NCBI RefSeq assembly: GCF_000015045.1
Contig: NC_008609.1
Span: forward strand, 3,709,501 to 3,773,500
DNA from: Pelobacter propionicus DSM 2379
GTDB taxonomy: Bacteria; Desulfobacterota; Desulfuromonadia; Geobacterales; Pseudopelobacteraceae
Length of the DNA: 64,000 nucleotides
Direction: 5' to 3'
Shown: positions 17,561-25,210 of the stretch, in pieces
Layout of the letters: each line of letters opens with the position of its first letter
How positions within the stretch are numbered: position 1 is the first letter of the stretch
Notes under the pieces: generated by a model
Database searches by the model: none
Seen by the model: only the letters and a program-made list of their open reading frames with translations
What the model was told of the DNA's origin: nothing
Made by a program: the position numbers and the translations under genes

Positions 17561-18482
17561 GCTGGTAAACCTCCTCCAGAATTGCCCTGCCCCCCCGGGA
17601 GAGCAGGCGGTCGGCCAGTTCCTCCCCCAGGTGCTCACATTGATCAACCGGACCGCTGATCTCGTCGCGCACAAACTCCCGTCCATCCACCGCCGCGATG
17701 AGACCGACCAGCCTGAGCTCGCCCCCCCGTATCGTACCATGGGCGGCGATGGGTACCTGGCATCCCCCCTGGCAGCGCCTGAGCAGGGCCCGTTCGGCCC
17801 GTACGGCATGGCTGGTGTCGGGGTGGTTGAAGAATGCGATGGCCTCGGTGACGACCGGGTCAGACAGGCGGCACTCGATCCCCAGGGCGCCCTGGCCGAT
17901 GGCCGGAATGGAGAACTCCACATCCAGGTACTCGGCCACCCGCTGGGTGAGGCCGAGACGCTTCAGCCCCGCGGCGGCCAGGATGACCGCATCCAGGTTT
18001 TCCTCATCCAGCTTGCGGATGCGGGTCTCCACGTTGCCACGGATCGTTACCATCTCCAGGTCGGGACGGGCATGGAGCAACTGGGCCTGGCGGCGCAGGG
18101 CGCTGGTGCCGACCCTGGCGCCGGGCGGCAGGTGGGAGAACCGCGCAGCGCGGGAAACAACCGCGTCGCGAGGGTCCTCACGCTCCGTGATGCAGTACAG
18201 CCCCAGCCCCTCGGGAAACTCGGTGGGAACATCCTTCATACTGTGCACGGCGATGTCGATCTCCCCCCGCAGCATGGCTTCCTCGATCTCCTTGACGAAC
18301 AGCCCCTTGCCGCCAACCTGGGCCAGGGGGACGTCAAGGATCCTGTCCCCCATGGTCTTAATTTTGGTGAGGGTCACTTCCATAGCGGGATATCTCTTCT
18401 CCAGCTCGGATTTGACCCAGTTGGCCTGCCAGAGCGCCAGTTGGCTGGCGCGGGTACCGATACGAAGCTGCCTGGGGGGCAT
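17550..18482 (-). CDS. hemC: Porphobilinogen deaminase (hydroxymethylbilane synthase)
   Basis: 310 residues, normal length. It polymerises four porphobilinogen units on a dipyrromethane cofactor. The cofactor cysteine is Cys241 in RRCQGGCQVP; KIKTMGD, HSMKDVPTEFPEGL, GTSALRRQAQL and RGNVETRI are all present. The ATG at 18482 follows AGAGGGAGAA; frames opening further upstream run through repeat DNA and were rejected. Its 3' end overlaps cobA-hemD. The 275 bp upstream hold two types of intergenic repeat separating it from sfsA. Confidence 0.95.
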   Translation of the reverse strand: MPPRQLRIGTRASQLALWQANWVKSELEKRYPAMEVTLTKIKTMGDRILDVPLAQVGGKGLFVKEIEEAMLRGEIDIAVHSMKDVPTEFPEGLGLYCITEREDPRDAVVSRAARFSHLPPGARVGTSALRRQAQLLHARPDLEMVTIRGNVETRIRKLDEENLDAVILAAAGLKRLGLTQRVAEYLDVEFSIPAIGQGALGIECRLSDPVVTEAIAFFNHPDTSHAVRAERALLRRCQGGCQVPIAAHGTIRGGELRLVGLIAAVDGREFVRDEISGPVDQCEHLGEELADRLLSRGGRAILEEVYQREI

Positions 18483-18528
18483 AACCGTTCTCCCTCTTGA
18501 ATCATGAACGTAATAACGGAAATCCATC

Positions 18529-18654
18529 TCACGCAAAGGCGCGAAGACGCAAAGAAATCTAATAGTTGTTATACGTCCACGCATCACCGAACAGGTAATT
18601 CCCGTGTTTTGGGTACCCATCTGTTTTCTTCGCGTACTTTTCGACTTCGCGTGA
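18529..18654. repeat. ~127-bp intergenic repeat with inverted ends, copy 1
   Basis: The left arm TCACGCAAAGGCGCGAAGAC and the right arm CTTCGCGTACTTTTCGACTTCGCGTGA are imperfect inverted arms, each made of GCGAAG/ACGC units, enclosing a unique ~75-bp AT-rich centre. Total length is 126 bp. Copies of 128 bp (24006) and 127 bp (51015) begin with TCACGC and end with GCGTGA in the same way. It lies between hemC and sfsA. Confidence 0.75.
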
Positions 18655-18683
18655 ACAACTGCTTTTTCAGGACAAATGCGCTC

Positions 18684-18761
18684 GTAGGGGCGTGTGCATG
18701 CGCCTCTGGTGGACTCATGAGCGCGGATGCACTCAATCACCGAAAGGCGGGTCGCCCCTAC
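18684..18761. repeat. GTAGGGGCG...CGCCCCTAC inverted-end repeat reaching into sfsA
   Basis: GTAGGGGCG at 18684-18692 and CGCCCCTAC at 18753-18761 are perfect 9-bp inverted ends of a 78-bp segment. The right end contains CTA (18758-18760), which read leftward is the TAG stop of sfsA, so the repeat supplies the gene's stop codon. Repeats ending in GTAGGGGCG are common dispersed elements in many bacteria; I see only one copy here. Confidence 0.55.
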
Positions 18762-19450
18762 AGGATCACCGGAAGCCGTTCCTTCAGGCGGATCTCCTCA
18801 GGTGAGACAACGGCCCGGTAGGCCAGCGCTTCCACGCCGCTGTCCAGCGCCAGTCGCAGCAGCCTGCCGTACTCCGGGTCGATGGCGTCCGCCGGAGAAA
18901 CGCTCTCGGCATCGCCCCGCTGGACGGTGAAGAAGATCACTCCCCGGTCCCCCTCCCTGACCACCCGCATCAGCTCGTTCAGGTGTTTCTGGCCGCGGAC
19001 CGTCACGGCATCGGGGAAGAGTGCCCTTTCCCCCTCCACCAGGGTGACGTTCTTGACTTCCACATAACAGCGCCCGGCCGGCCCCTCCAGGAGGAGATCG
19101 ATGCGGCTCCGCTGGCCGTAGGCTACCTCGGGCCGGATGCTGTCATACCCCCGGAGTTCCACCACGGTGCCGTTCTCGATGGCCTCCCGCACCAGGCGGT
19201 TGGGCAGGGAGGTGTTGATGCCGGCCCAGCATCCGTCCGACTCCACCAGCTCCCAGGTGAGGGGATAGGCGCGGCCCGGATTGGCGCTGCGGGAGAGCAG
19301 CACCCGGCTGCCGGGGGACGCGCATCCCTTCATGCTTCCCGAATTGGGGCAGTGGACCGTGACGGGGCTGCCGTCCTCCAGGATCACATCGGCCAGGAAA
19401 CGCTTGTAGCGCCTGACCAGTGTTCCGGCTATCAGCGGAGGGAGTCTCAC
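18758..19450 (-). CDS. sfsA: SfsA family DNA/RNA nuclease-like protein
   Basis: 230 residues of normal SfsA length. Conserved segments include [42 protein letters not shown] and [16 protein letters not shown]; the acidic and lysine residues in YVEVKN fit the nuclease-like active site described for the family. It starts with GTG overlapping the hemA stop by 4 bp (GTGA), with GGAGGAGGA inside the hemA end as ribosome site, so translation is coupled to hemA. Its stop lies in a GTAGGGGCG repeat. SfsA was named from maltose-gene effects in E. coli; why it sits within heme genes is unclear. Confidence 0.92.
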   Translation of the reverse strand: MRLPPLIAGTLVRRYKRFLADVILEDGSPVTVHCPNSGSMKGCASPGSRVLLSRSANPGRAYPLTWELVESDGCWAGINTSLPNRLVREAIENGTVVELRGYDSIRPEVAYGQRSRIDLLLEGPAGRCYVEVKNVTLVEGERALFPDAVTVRGQKHLNELMRVVREGDRGVIFFTVQRGDAESVSPADAIDPEYGRLLRLALDSGVEALAYRAVVSPEEIRLKERLPVIL

Positions 19451-20757
19451 TCCTCCTCCAGTTCCAGCTCCAGTTCGTCGTCGTCCTGCCGGCTTGTCTG
19501 AAGATCGAAAAGCTGCCGCAGGGCATCGGTATAGAGGTCGGTGCGCCCCCCCTGGCCGGCCCGCTTGAGCACGGCCGTGGGAGTATGCAGCAGTTTGTTC
19601 ATGATGGAGAGGGTCATGATCTCCAGCCGTTTTTCCGCCTCGGGGGAGAGATCCTTCCAGCCGCAGAGAGTCTTTTCCAACTCCGCCCGCCTGATCTCCT
19701 CGAACCTGGCGCGCAGGGCAACTATGGTGGGGGTCGATTCAAGGGAGGAGAGCCAGCAATGGAACTGTCCGATCTCCTGCTCGACGATTTCTTCCCCTTT
19801 GCTCGCCTCCTGGTTGCGCTGGGCCATGTTGGCCTCAACGATCTCCTGCAGGTCGTCCACCGTGAAGAGGTAGGCGCTCTCCAGGTCGTTCACCCGGGGA
19901 TCGATGTCGCGCGGCACGGCGATGTCGATGAAGAACATCGGCTTGAACTTGCGCCGTTTCACCACCGCCTCCACGTCCCGGGGAGCGATGATGGTGTGCG
20001 GCGCGCCGGTTGAGGAGAGCACGATATCTGCCCGGTGGAGCTCCTGGAACAGCTCCTCGAAGGGTATCGCCTCACCGCCGAACTCGGCGGCCAGGCGCTC
20101 ACCCTTGGCAAAGGTGCGGTTGGCCACCAACAGACCACGGGCGCCGCTGGTGAGAAAATGCTTGGCTGCCAGCTCGCACATCTCGCCGGCGCCGATCAGC
20201 ATGACGGTCTTGCCGGACAGGTCGCCCAGGATCTTGCGGGCAAGCTCCACCGCGGCAAAGGCCACCGAAACCGCCGAGGAGGCGATCCTGGTTTCCGTGC
20301 GCACCCGCTTGGCAACGGAGAAAGCTTTGTGCAGGAAACGGTTCAGGATGGTGCCCGATGTCCGGTATTCGGCCGCATAGCCGTAGGCGGTCTTGATCTG
20401 CCCCAGGATCTGGGGTTCTCCCACCACCATGGAGTCCAGGCTGGAGGCCACCCGGAACACGTGGCGGATGGCTGCCTCGGAGTGGTAGCTGTACAGGTAC
20501 TGCTCCAGGCTCTCCAGCGGTATGCGGTGGTGGTCAGCCAGGAAACGCTTGATGCGGGCCGTGCCGCCGGCGATGTCATGGGTGGTGGCATAGATCTCCA
20601 CCCGGTTGCAGGTGGAGACGATCACCCCTTCGCTGATATCGTCCAGGCTGACCAGTTCCCGCAGCGGCCTTTCAATCAGGTTGGGCGAGAATGCCACCCT
20701 CTCCCGTACCTCCACCGGCGCTGTCTTGTGGGAGAGGCCGACAACGATGATATTCAT
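19447..20757 (-). CDS. hemA: Glutamyl-tRNA reductase
   Basis: 436 residues. It reduces glutamyl-tRNA to glutamate-1-semialdehyde, the first committed step of C5-pathway heme synthesis. The catalytic cysteine is Cys50 in [10 protein letters not shown]; further signatures are [23 protein letters not shown] and the NADPH-binding VMLIGAGEM. The C-terminal dimerisation region is present and ends in a very acidic tail ([12 protein letters not shown]). It lies 49 bp downstream of the ccs gene and overlaps sfsA, so the whole leftward set is probably one transcript. Confidence 0.96.
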   Translation of the reverse strand: MNIIVVGLSHKTAPVEVRERVAFSPNLIERPLRELVSLDDISEGVIVSTCNRVEIYATTHDIAGGTARIKRFLADHHRIPLESLEQYLYSYHSEAAIRHVFRVASSLDSMVVGEPQILGQIKTAYGYAAEYRTSGTILNRFLHKAFSVAKRVRTETRIASSAVSVAFAAVELARKILGDLSGKTVMLIGAGEMCELAAKHFLTSGARGLLVANRTFAKGERLAAEFGGEAIPFEELFQELHRADIVLSSTGAPHTIIAPRDVEAVVKRRKFKPMFFIDIAVPRDIDPRVNDLESAYLFTVDDLQEIVEANMAQRNQEASKGEEIVEQEIGQFHCWLSSLESTPTIVALRARFEEIRRAELEKTLCGWKDLSPEAEKRLEIMTLSIMNKLLHTPTAVLKRAGQGGRTDLYTDALRQLFDLQTSRQDDDELELELEEE

Positions 20758-20806
20758 TGCGCCGCAGTCTCCCCCGCCCCTGGCGACAACCGCTGTCCTG
20801 ACTGGG

Positions 20807-21613
20807 CTACCATGTGACGCTGTGCCTCATGCCGAAAAAGGTGATCAAAAGGACGATGAACCCGAGGATGGAGAGCAGCGCAGCCCGCCGTCCCCGCCAG
20901 CCGGTGGTCAGCCTCCCGTGCAGCAGCGCGGCGTAGATGAACCAGGTGATCATGGACCAGACCTGCTTGCGGTCGGCCCAGTTCCAGTAATTCCCGCCCG
21001 CCTGTACCGACCAGATGGCGCCGGAGATGATGGCCAGGGTCAGGAGCGGGAAACCGATGGTCAGGCAGCGATAGCTGATGTCGTCCATGATTTCCAGCGA
21101 CGGCAGCTTGCGGAACAGGGCGCCGAAGCGCTTCCTCTTCAGGAAATGTTCCTGGAGCAGGTACATGGCCGAGGTGGCAAAGGTAATGGTAAAGGCGGCG
21201 TAGCTTATGAACGCCATCAGGGCGTGGCCCCAGAACCAGTTGCTGCGCAGTATGGGGGAGATATGCCTGATCTCGTCCGGCAGGGCGCTGGAGGCGATGA
21301 TTGCCAAGAGCGCCAGGGGGGTGACGAATGACCCCAGTATGGCCACCCGGTAACTGCGCTCGAAGAAGATGAACGCCCCCACGATGGCCAGGCTGAAGAA
21401 GGAGAGCGATTCGTGCATGCTGGTCAGCGGCAGCTGGCCGGTGAGGACGGCGCGGTGGATGGTGGAGAGCAGATGGGCGATGAATCCGGCCGAGATCAGC
21501 CGGTGGGCCCAGGTTGCCAGCAGTGGCGTTGTCCTGAGCAGATAGATCAGGTAGGCCAGGGTGGCCCCCCCGTACAGGACGAGGGTACAGTAGAAAAAAA
21601 ATTTGCTCATCAT
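20807..21613 (-). CDS. CcsA/HemX-type cytochrome c assembly protein
   Basis: 268 residues with about eight hydrophobic segments. The tryptophan-rich haem-handling motif appears as [19 protein letters not shown], a WWD-like variant of the CcmC/CcsA family. Histidines suitable as haem ligands flank it (GHALM before, LLHGRL after). In related bacteria this gene sits upstream of hemA and is called hemX or ccsA; roles in haem delivery or in holding HemA levels have been proposed. The start overlaps the precorrin-2 dehydrogenase stop by 4 bp (ATGA), indicating coupling. Confidence 0.85.
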   Translation of the reverse strand: MMSKFFFYCTLVLYGGATLAYLIYLLRTTPLLATWAHRLISAGFIAHLLSTIHRAVLTGQLPLTSMHESLSFFSLAIVGAFIFFERSYRVAILGSFVTPLALLAIIASSALPDEIRHISPILRSNWFWGHALMAFISYAAFTITFATSAMYLLQEHFLKRKRFGALFRKLPSLEIMDDISYRCLTIGFPLLTLAIISGAIWSVQAGGNYWNWADRKQVWSMITWFIYAALLHGRLTTGWRGRRAALLSILGFIVLLITFFGMRHSVTW

Positions 21614-22203
21614 GCCCCATCCCTGTCAACGGCCAGCTGGCCCAGCACACGCTCTGCCTGAAAACGCACAAGTTTTGCATTGTAGGTGCTGCCATTCCCC
21701 TCCGTCAACAGCTTTTCGCGCTCCGCGGCCAGCCGTTCCAGGGCCGTGGCGTACTCCTCGCCGATCACCGCGGCGATGCGGTCCCTGACCTGTACGGAAA
21801 AGGCGGGGCAGCGCCCGCCGCTGGAGACGGCGATTTCCAGCTCTCCCCGCCGCAGGATGGCCGGGAAGGTGCAGGTACCCAGCTTCGGCGCATTGGCCAC
21901 GGCCACCAGGATGCCCCGCTCCCGCGCGTCACGGGCGACCCCGGCGTTCACTTCCCGGTTGTCGCTGGCGGCCACCGCCAGGAAGACCCCCTCCAGGTCG
22001 GCCGGAGCGTAGGAGGCGCTGCGCACGGAGATAGCGCCCAATTGCCGCAGCGTCTCCAGCCCCTCGGCCAGGGCCGGCGCCACCACCTGCACGCGCGCCC
22101 CCGCCGCCAGCAGGGTACCCACCTTGCGCAGGGCGACCGTTCCCCCTCCCACGACCAGGGCGGTGCGATCCTGAATATCGATATTGAGCGTCAGATACGG
22201 CAT
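21610..22203 (-). CDS. Precorrin-2 dehydrogenase / sirohydrochlorin ferrochelatase (Met8/CysG-N type)
   Basis: 197 residues. The NAD-binding glycine-rich loop is VVGGGTVALRKV, and the active-site area shows VAASDNREVN and FPAILRRGELEIAVSSGGRCPAF, typical of the CysG N-terminal half. It would oxidise precorrin-2, produced by the nearby CobA domain, to sirohydrochlorin and may insert iron to give siroheme. It is the first gene of the leftward tetrapyrrole set and is divergent from trxA. Confidence 0.92.
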   Translation of the reverse strand: MPYLTLNIDIQDRTALVVGGGTVALRKVGTLLAAGARVQVVAPALAEGLETLRQLGAISVRSASYAPADLEGVFLAVAASDNREVNAGVARDARERGILVAVANAPKLGTCTFPAILRRGELEIAVSSGGRCPAFSVQVRDRIAAVIGEEYATALERLAAEREKLLTEGNGSTYNAKLVRFQAERVLGQLAVDRDGA

Positions 22204-22290
22204 GGGCTGCTCCCGGAACAGTGTCTTGCCGCGGTAGAATAGCCGCTTTTCGCGAATGTTTCAACTAAACCTGTGGCCGGGAGTTTGGGC

Positions 22291-22318
22291 TTGATTTTTT
22301 CCCGCCCTGGTATATCAT
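22291..22318 (+). promoter_or_regulatory. Probable sigma-70 promoter of trxA
   Basis: TTGATT (22291-22296) and TATCAT (22313-22318) are separated by 16 bp, a four-of-six and five-of-six match. It lies about 40 bp upstream of the trxA start in the gap divergent to the precorrin-2 dehydrogenase gene. Confidence 0.5.
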
Positions 22319-22356
22319 TCACCAACTTTAAACTTATCCAAAGGAGACAAACGTCT

Positions 22357-22686
22357 ATGGCCAGCGACAAGGTACTTGCGTTAAATGACGCCAATTTCGA
22401 ACGGGATGTACTGCAGTCAGACCTGCCGGTTCTGGTTGATTTCTGGGCCACCTGGTGCTCACCCTGCAAGGCGATTGCCCCGCTGATCGACGCAGTGGCG
22501 GACGAATATGCCGGCAAGATCAAGGTAGGCAAGGTCAATGTTGACGAGAACCCCTCAACCCCGGGAAAATACGGCGTCCGCGGCATCCCGACCCTGGTGC
22601 TGTTCAAGGGTGGCGTCGTGGTGGATCAGGTCGTCGGCGCCATCCCCAAATCCCAGCTGGAAGCCCTGATCGCCAAGGCATTCTGA
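22357..22686 (+). CDS. trxA: Thioredoxin (WCSPC active site)
   Basis: 109 residues of standard thioredoxin length, cytoplasmic (no signal peptide). The start is fixed by AAAGGAG ten bases upstream. The fold is intact: DFWATWC, cis-proline in GIPTLVLF, and the second helix Lys of PCKAIAPL. The active site is WCSPC instead of the usual WCGPC, a serine between the cysteines that may shift the redox potential. A TlpA-like gene follows 5 bp after the stop. Confidence 0.93.
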   Translation: MASDKVLALNDANFERDVLQSDLPVLVDFWATWCSPCKAIAPLIDAVADEYAGKIKVGKVNVDENPSTPGKYGVRGIPTLVLFKGGVVVDQVVGAIPKSQLEALIAKAF

Positions 22687-22691
22687 TCGGC

Positions 22692-23207
22692 ATGGGATTG
22701 GTCCGGCTGCTCCGCCGACATGCCCCGGCGCTGCTCGTCCTGCTGATCCTCTTCCCGGCGGCGGCCCATACTGTGCCGCTGGCCGGACAGCCCTCCCCCC
22801 CTTTCAAGGCGATCACCACCACCGGCCAGGAGGTATCCCTGGATACCTACCGCGGCCATGTGCTGCTGCTGGATTTCTTCGCCACCTGGTGCATCCCCTG
22901 CCGCGTCTCGGTGCCGCACGTTGTCGAGATGAAGCTCAAGTACGGCAGGCAGGGGCTCCAGGTGCTCGGCCTGAGCGCCGACGACGACGGAGGCGAGGCC
23001 TTCAGGTCGTTCGTGAACGAGCTGCGCATCAACTATCCCCTGGCGCCGGCAAGCCAGGCGGTGCAGTCAGCCTTCGGCATCCGCTCGCTTCCGGTCATGC
23101 TGGTGATCGACAGCCGCGGGGTGGTGCGAGAGATCTACCGGAACTTCAACGATGAGGTCGGCCGCTCCATGGAGCTCCTGATCAGGCGGCTGCTCACGGA
23201 GCAGTAA
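22692..23207 (+). CDS. TlpA/ResA-type periplasmic thiol-disulfide reductase
   Basis: 171 residues with an N-terminal signal or anchor segment (ALLVLLILFPAAA), a redoxin fold starting at PSPPFKAITTTGQEV, the active site FFATWCIPCRVSVPHV and a cis-proline SLPVMLVID. Such proteins reduce cysteines of apocytochrome c haem sites or other periplasmic targets. Co-transcription with trxA (5-bp gap) and a nearby CcsA/HemX-like gene fit a role in cytochrome c maturation; that is inference. Confidence 0.88.
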   Translation: MGLVRLLRRHAPALLVLLILFPAAAHTVPLAGQPSPPFKAITTTGQEVSLDTYRGHVLLLDFFATWCIPCRVSVPHVVEMKLKYGRQGLQVLGLSADDDGGEAFRSFVNELRINYPLAPASQAVQSAFGIRSLPVMLVIDSRGVVREIYRNFNDEVGRSMELLIRRLLTEQ

Positions 23208-23222
23208 CACCGAACGACGGCA

Positions 23223-23957
23223 TCAGTAGCTGACATCCATCAGGCAGAGTCCGCAGGCCGGCGCCGTCACGCCGGCCTTTTTCCTGTCCGGATTCTCCAG
23301 CAGCCAGGCGACCCGTTCCGGCTCGAACCTCCCCCGCCCCACATCCACCAGAGTTCCCGCCATGACCCGCACCATGTTCTTCAGAAACCCCTCCCCGATC
23401 ACGTCGATGACGATCAGTTCCCCTTCACTGGCGATGGTTACGGAGTCGATCCGTCGCAGCGTCGTCTTTGCCGCGCAGTTGGAGGCGCGGAAGGCGGCGA
23501 AGTCGTGGCGCCCCGGGAAATGATGCGCGGCCAGCTGCATGGCATCCGTGTCCAGCGGCTCGCGCACGTGCCAGCTGAACAGGCGCCGCAGAGGGGAGCG
23601 CACCGGCGCGTTGTAGATGGTGTAGCGATACCATTTGCTTCGCGCGTCCTGGATCGGCCTGAACTCCGGCGCCGCCTCGGCCGCGGAGAGGATGGCGATG
23701 TCGTCGGGAAGGAAGCGGTTGGCCCCGCCCACGAACGCCTGCAGGGGAAGCGACCGGCTGGTGGTGAAAGAGGCCACCATGGCGCGGGCATGCACGCCGG
23801 CATCGGTGCGTCCCGAAGAGCGCAGCCGCACCCGCTCCCCCAGGAGCCGCAGCAACGCCTCCTCGAGCACCTGCTGCACGGCCAGGCCGTTGGGCTGGAC
23901 CTGCCAGCCGGCGTAATTGGTGCCGTCGTACTCTATGGTCAGTTTGATGGTGCGCAT
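23223..23957 (-). CDS. truA: tRNA pseudouridine(38-40) synthase
   Basis: 244 residues, normal TruA length. The catalytic aspartate is Asp52 in RSSGRTDAGVHA. Other family blocks: EYDGTNYAGWQ at the start, KWYRYTIYN, and FLKNMVRVMAGTLVDVGRG near the end. It isomerises uridines 38-40 in the tRNA anticodon arm. It converges on the TlpA-like gene with a 15-bp gap; a 128-bp intergenic repeat lies between it and hslO. Confidence 0.95.
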   Translation of the reverse strand: MRTIKLTIEYDGTNYAGWQVQPNGLAVQQVLEEALLRLLGERVRLRSSGRTDAGVHARAMVASFTTSRSLPLQAFVGGANRFLPDDIAILSAAEAAPEFRPIQDARSKWYRYTIYNAPVRSPLRRLFSWHVREPLDTDAMQLAAHHFPGRHDFAAFRASNCAAKTTLRRIDSVTIASEGELIVIDVIGEGFLKNMVRVMAGTLVDVGRGRFEPERVAWLLENPDRKKAGVTAPACGLCLMDVSY

Positions 23958-24005
23958 GGGGCGACCCTTTCCTGTAACTGATTATTCTGAAACAGGCACT
24001 TCATC

Positions 24006-24133
24006 TCACGCAGAGACGCCAAGCCGCAAAGAAGGTACATAACGTACAAACAACGACAGGTTCACCCAGCCGGTAAAGAGAGTGTTGTTTATAGCGGCTT
24101 GTTTCTCCTGGCGAACTTTGCGGCTTTGCGTGA
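24006..24133. repeat. ~127-bp intergenic repeat with inverted ends, copy 2
   Basis: The left arm TCACGCAGAGACGCCAAGCC (continuing GCAAAGAA) and the right arm CTGGCGAACTTTGCGGCTTT (continuing GCGTGA) are imperfect inverted arms enclosing a unique centre; total 128 bp. Boundaries TCACGC and GCGTGA match copies at 18529 and 51015. It lies between the truA start and the hslO stop. Confidence 0.75.
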
Positions 24134-24162
24134 TCAACCGTTTTTTCAGGTTCAACATCCTC

Positions 24163-25077
24163 TTATTGTTGTAAATGTTCATGCTCTTCGTGTATTCGTG
24201 TGAGGGTTGCCGTCTCTGCCAGCGCTTTCAGTTCATCGGCATCGAACTGATAGCTCTGGCGACAGAACTCGCAGGTCACCCGGGCCTCCCCTTCCCTGGT
24301 GCCCATGTCCCACAGCTCGGCGCCCCCCAGGGAGAGCAGGGCCCGCTCCACCTTCTCCCGGCCGCAGCCGCAGCGGAAGAATAGCTCCCGCGTTTCCAGG
24401 CGGGTGTAGGCCACGGAATCGAAGAGCAGCTCCAGCAGCTTTTGCGTCCCCCCTTCCCGCAACAGGGATGAGAGGGGGGGCAGGGAGGCAATGTTGTCCG
24501 TGACCCTGTCCCGTTCGGCCTCATCCACGCCGGGCAGAGCCTGGACCAGGAAGCCGCCGCAGACGGAGATCAGGCCGTCTTCATCTAGTGCCGCCCCCAG
24601 CCCCACCGCGGACGGCGTCTGCTCCGAATCGGCCAGGTAGTAGGCCAGGTCGTCGCCGATTTCGCTGCTGCAGAGTTGCACCGTGCCCTGGTACGGTTGC
24701 CCCCCCAAGCCCAGGTCTTTGCTCACCGTCAGGAATCCGGCTCGGCCCAACACTCCGGCAACGTTCCAGCGCCCCTCCAGCGGCTCCGCCTCGGCGGTCG
24801 GGTTGGCCACGCTGGCCCGCACCGCGCCATCGCTGTCCGCCTCGACGATCATCTTCCGCAGCGGGCCGTTTGCCTCGAACTTGAGAGCCAGCCTCTGTCC
24901 CGGCTTGAGCAGGGCGCCCATCAGCGCCCCGCCGGCCAGGCCGCGCCCCAGGGCAATGCTCACCGTTGGCGATGCGCCGTGCAGACGGCAGATTTCCCGG
25001 GTCAGCAGGGCGACATCGCAGACCAGTATCCTGATGCCGCCGGAGACGCTCAAGGAGCGGATAATGTGATCACCCAT
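24163..25077 (-). CDS. hslO: Redox-regulated chaperonin Hsp33
   Basis: 304 residues. Hsp33 is a holdase activated by oxidation: four cysteines coordinate zinc when reduced. Here they are Cys236 and Cys238 (RCGCGREK) and Cys269 and Cys272 (TCEFC), the C-X-C and C-X2-C pairs expected. The substrate-binding N-terminal domain carries GRGLAGGALMGALLK and LKFEANGPLRKM. An AGAGG site precedes ATG 25077. It stands alone on the leftward strand, separated from truA by a repeat and from the Wzi gene by a terminator. Confidence 0.95.
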   Translation of the reverse strand: MGDHIIRSLSVSGGIRILVCDVALLTREICRLHGASPTVSIALGRGLAGGALMGALLKPGQRLALKFEANGPLRKMIVEADSDGAVRASVANPTAEAEPLEGRWNVAGVLGRAGFLTVSKDLGLGGQPYQGTVQLCSSEIGDDLAYYLADSEQTPSAVGLGAALDEDGLISVCGGFLVQALPGVDEAERDRVTDNIASLPPLSSLLREGGTQKLLELLFDSVAYTRLETRELFFRCGCGREKVERALLSLGGAELWDMGTREGEARVTCEFCRQSYQFDADELKALAETATLTRIHEEHEHLQQ

Positions 25078-25126
25078 GACTTAAACCTCTTAACAGGGAA
25101 TTGTTCCGGATTGGGGATACTATCAG

Positions 25127-25156
25127 AAAAAGCCGCATCCTGCGACGCGGCTTTTT
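25127..25156 (-). terminator. Intrinsic terminator after the Wzi gene
   Basis: The arms AAAAAGCCGC (25127-25136) and GCGGCTTTTT (25147-25156) are perfect 10-bp inverted repeats with a 10-bp loop. Read leftward, the stem ends in TTTTT, as for rho-independent termination of the wzi-like gene ending at 25211. The symmetric A/T flanks would allow some bidirectional action. Confidence 0.8.
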
Positions 25157-25210
25157 GTTCGAAGAGTATATTCGAGATTTCTTTGGGGCTGGCTGTTGCC
25201 CGAGGGTATT

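Noticed and set aside
18529-18761. A short CRISPR array
   Set aside because: The repeated units are inverted arms with one unique centre, not direct repeats with regular spacers; no cas genes are present.
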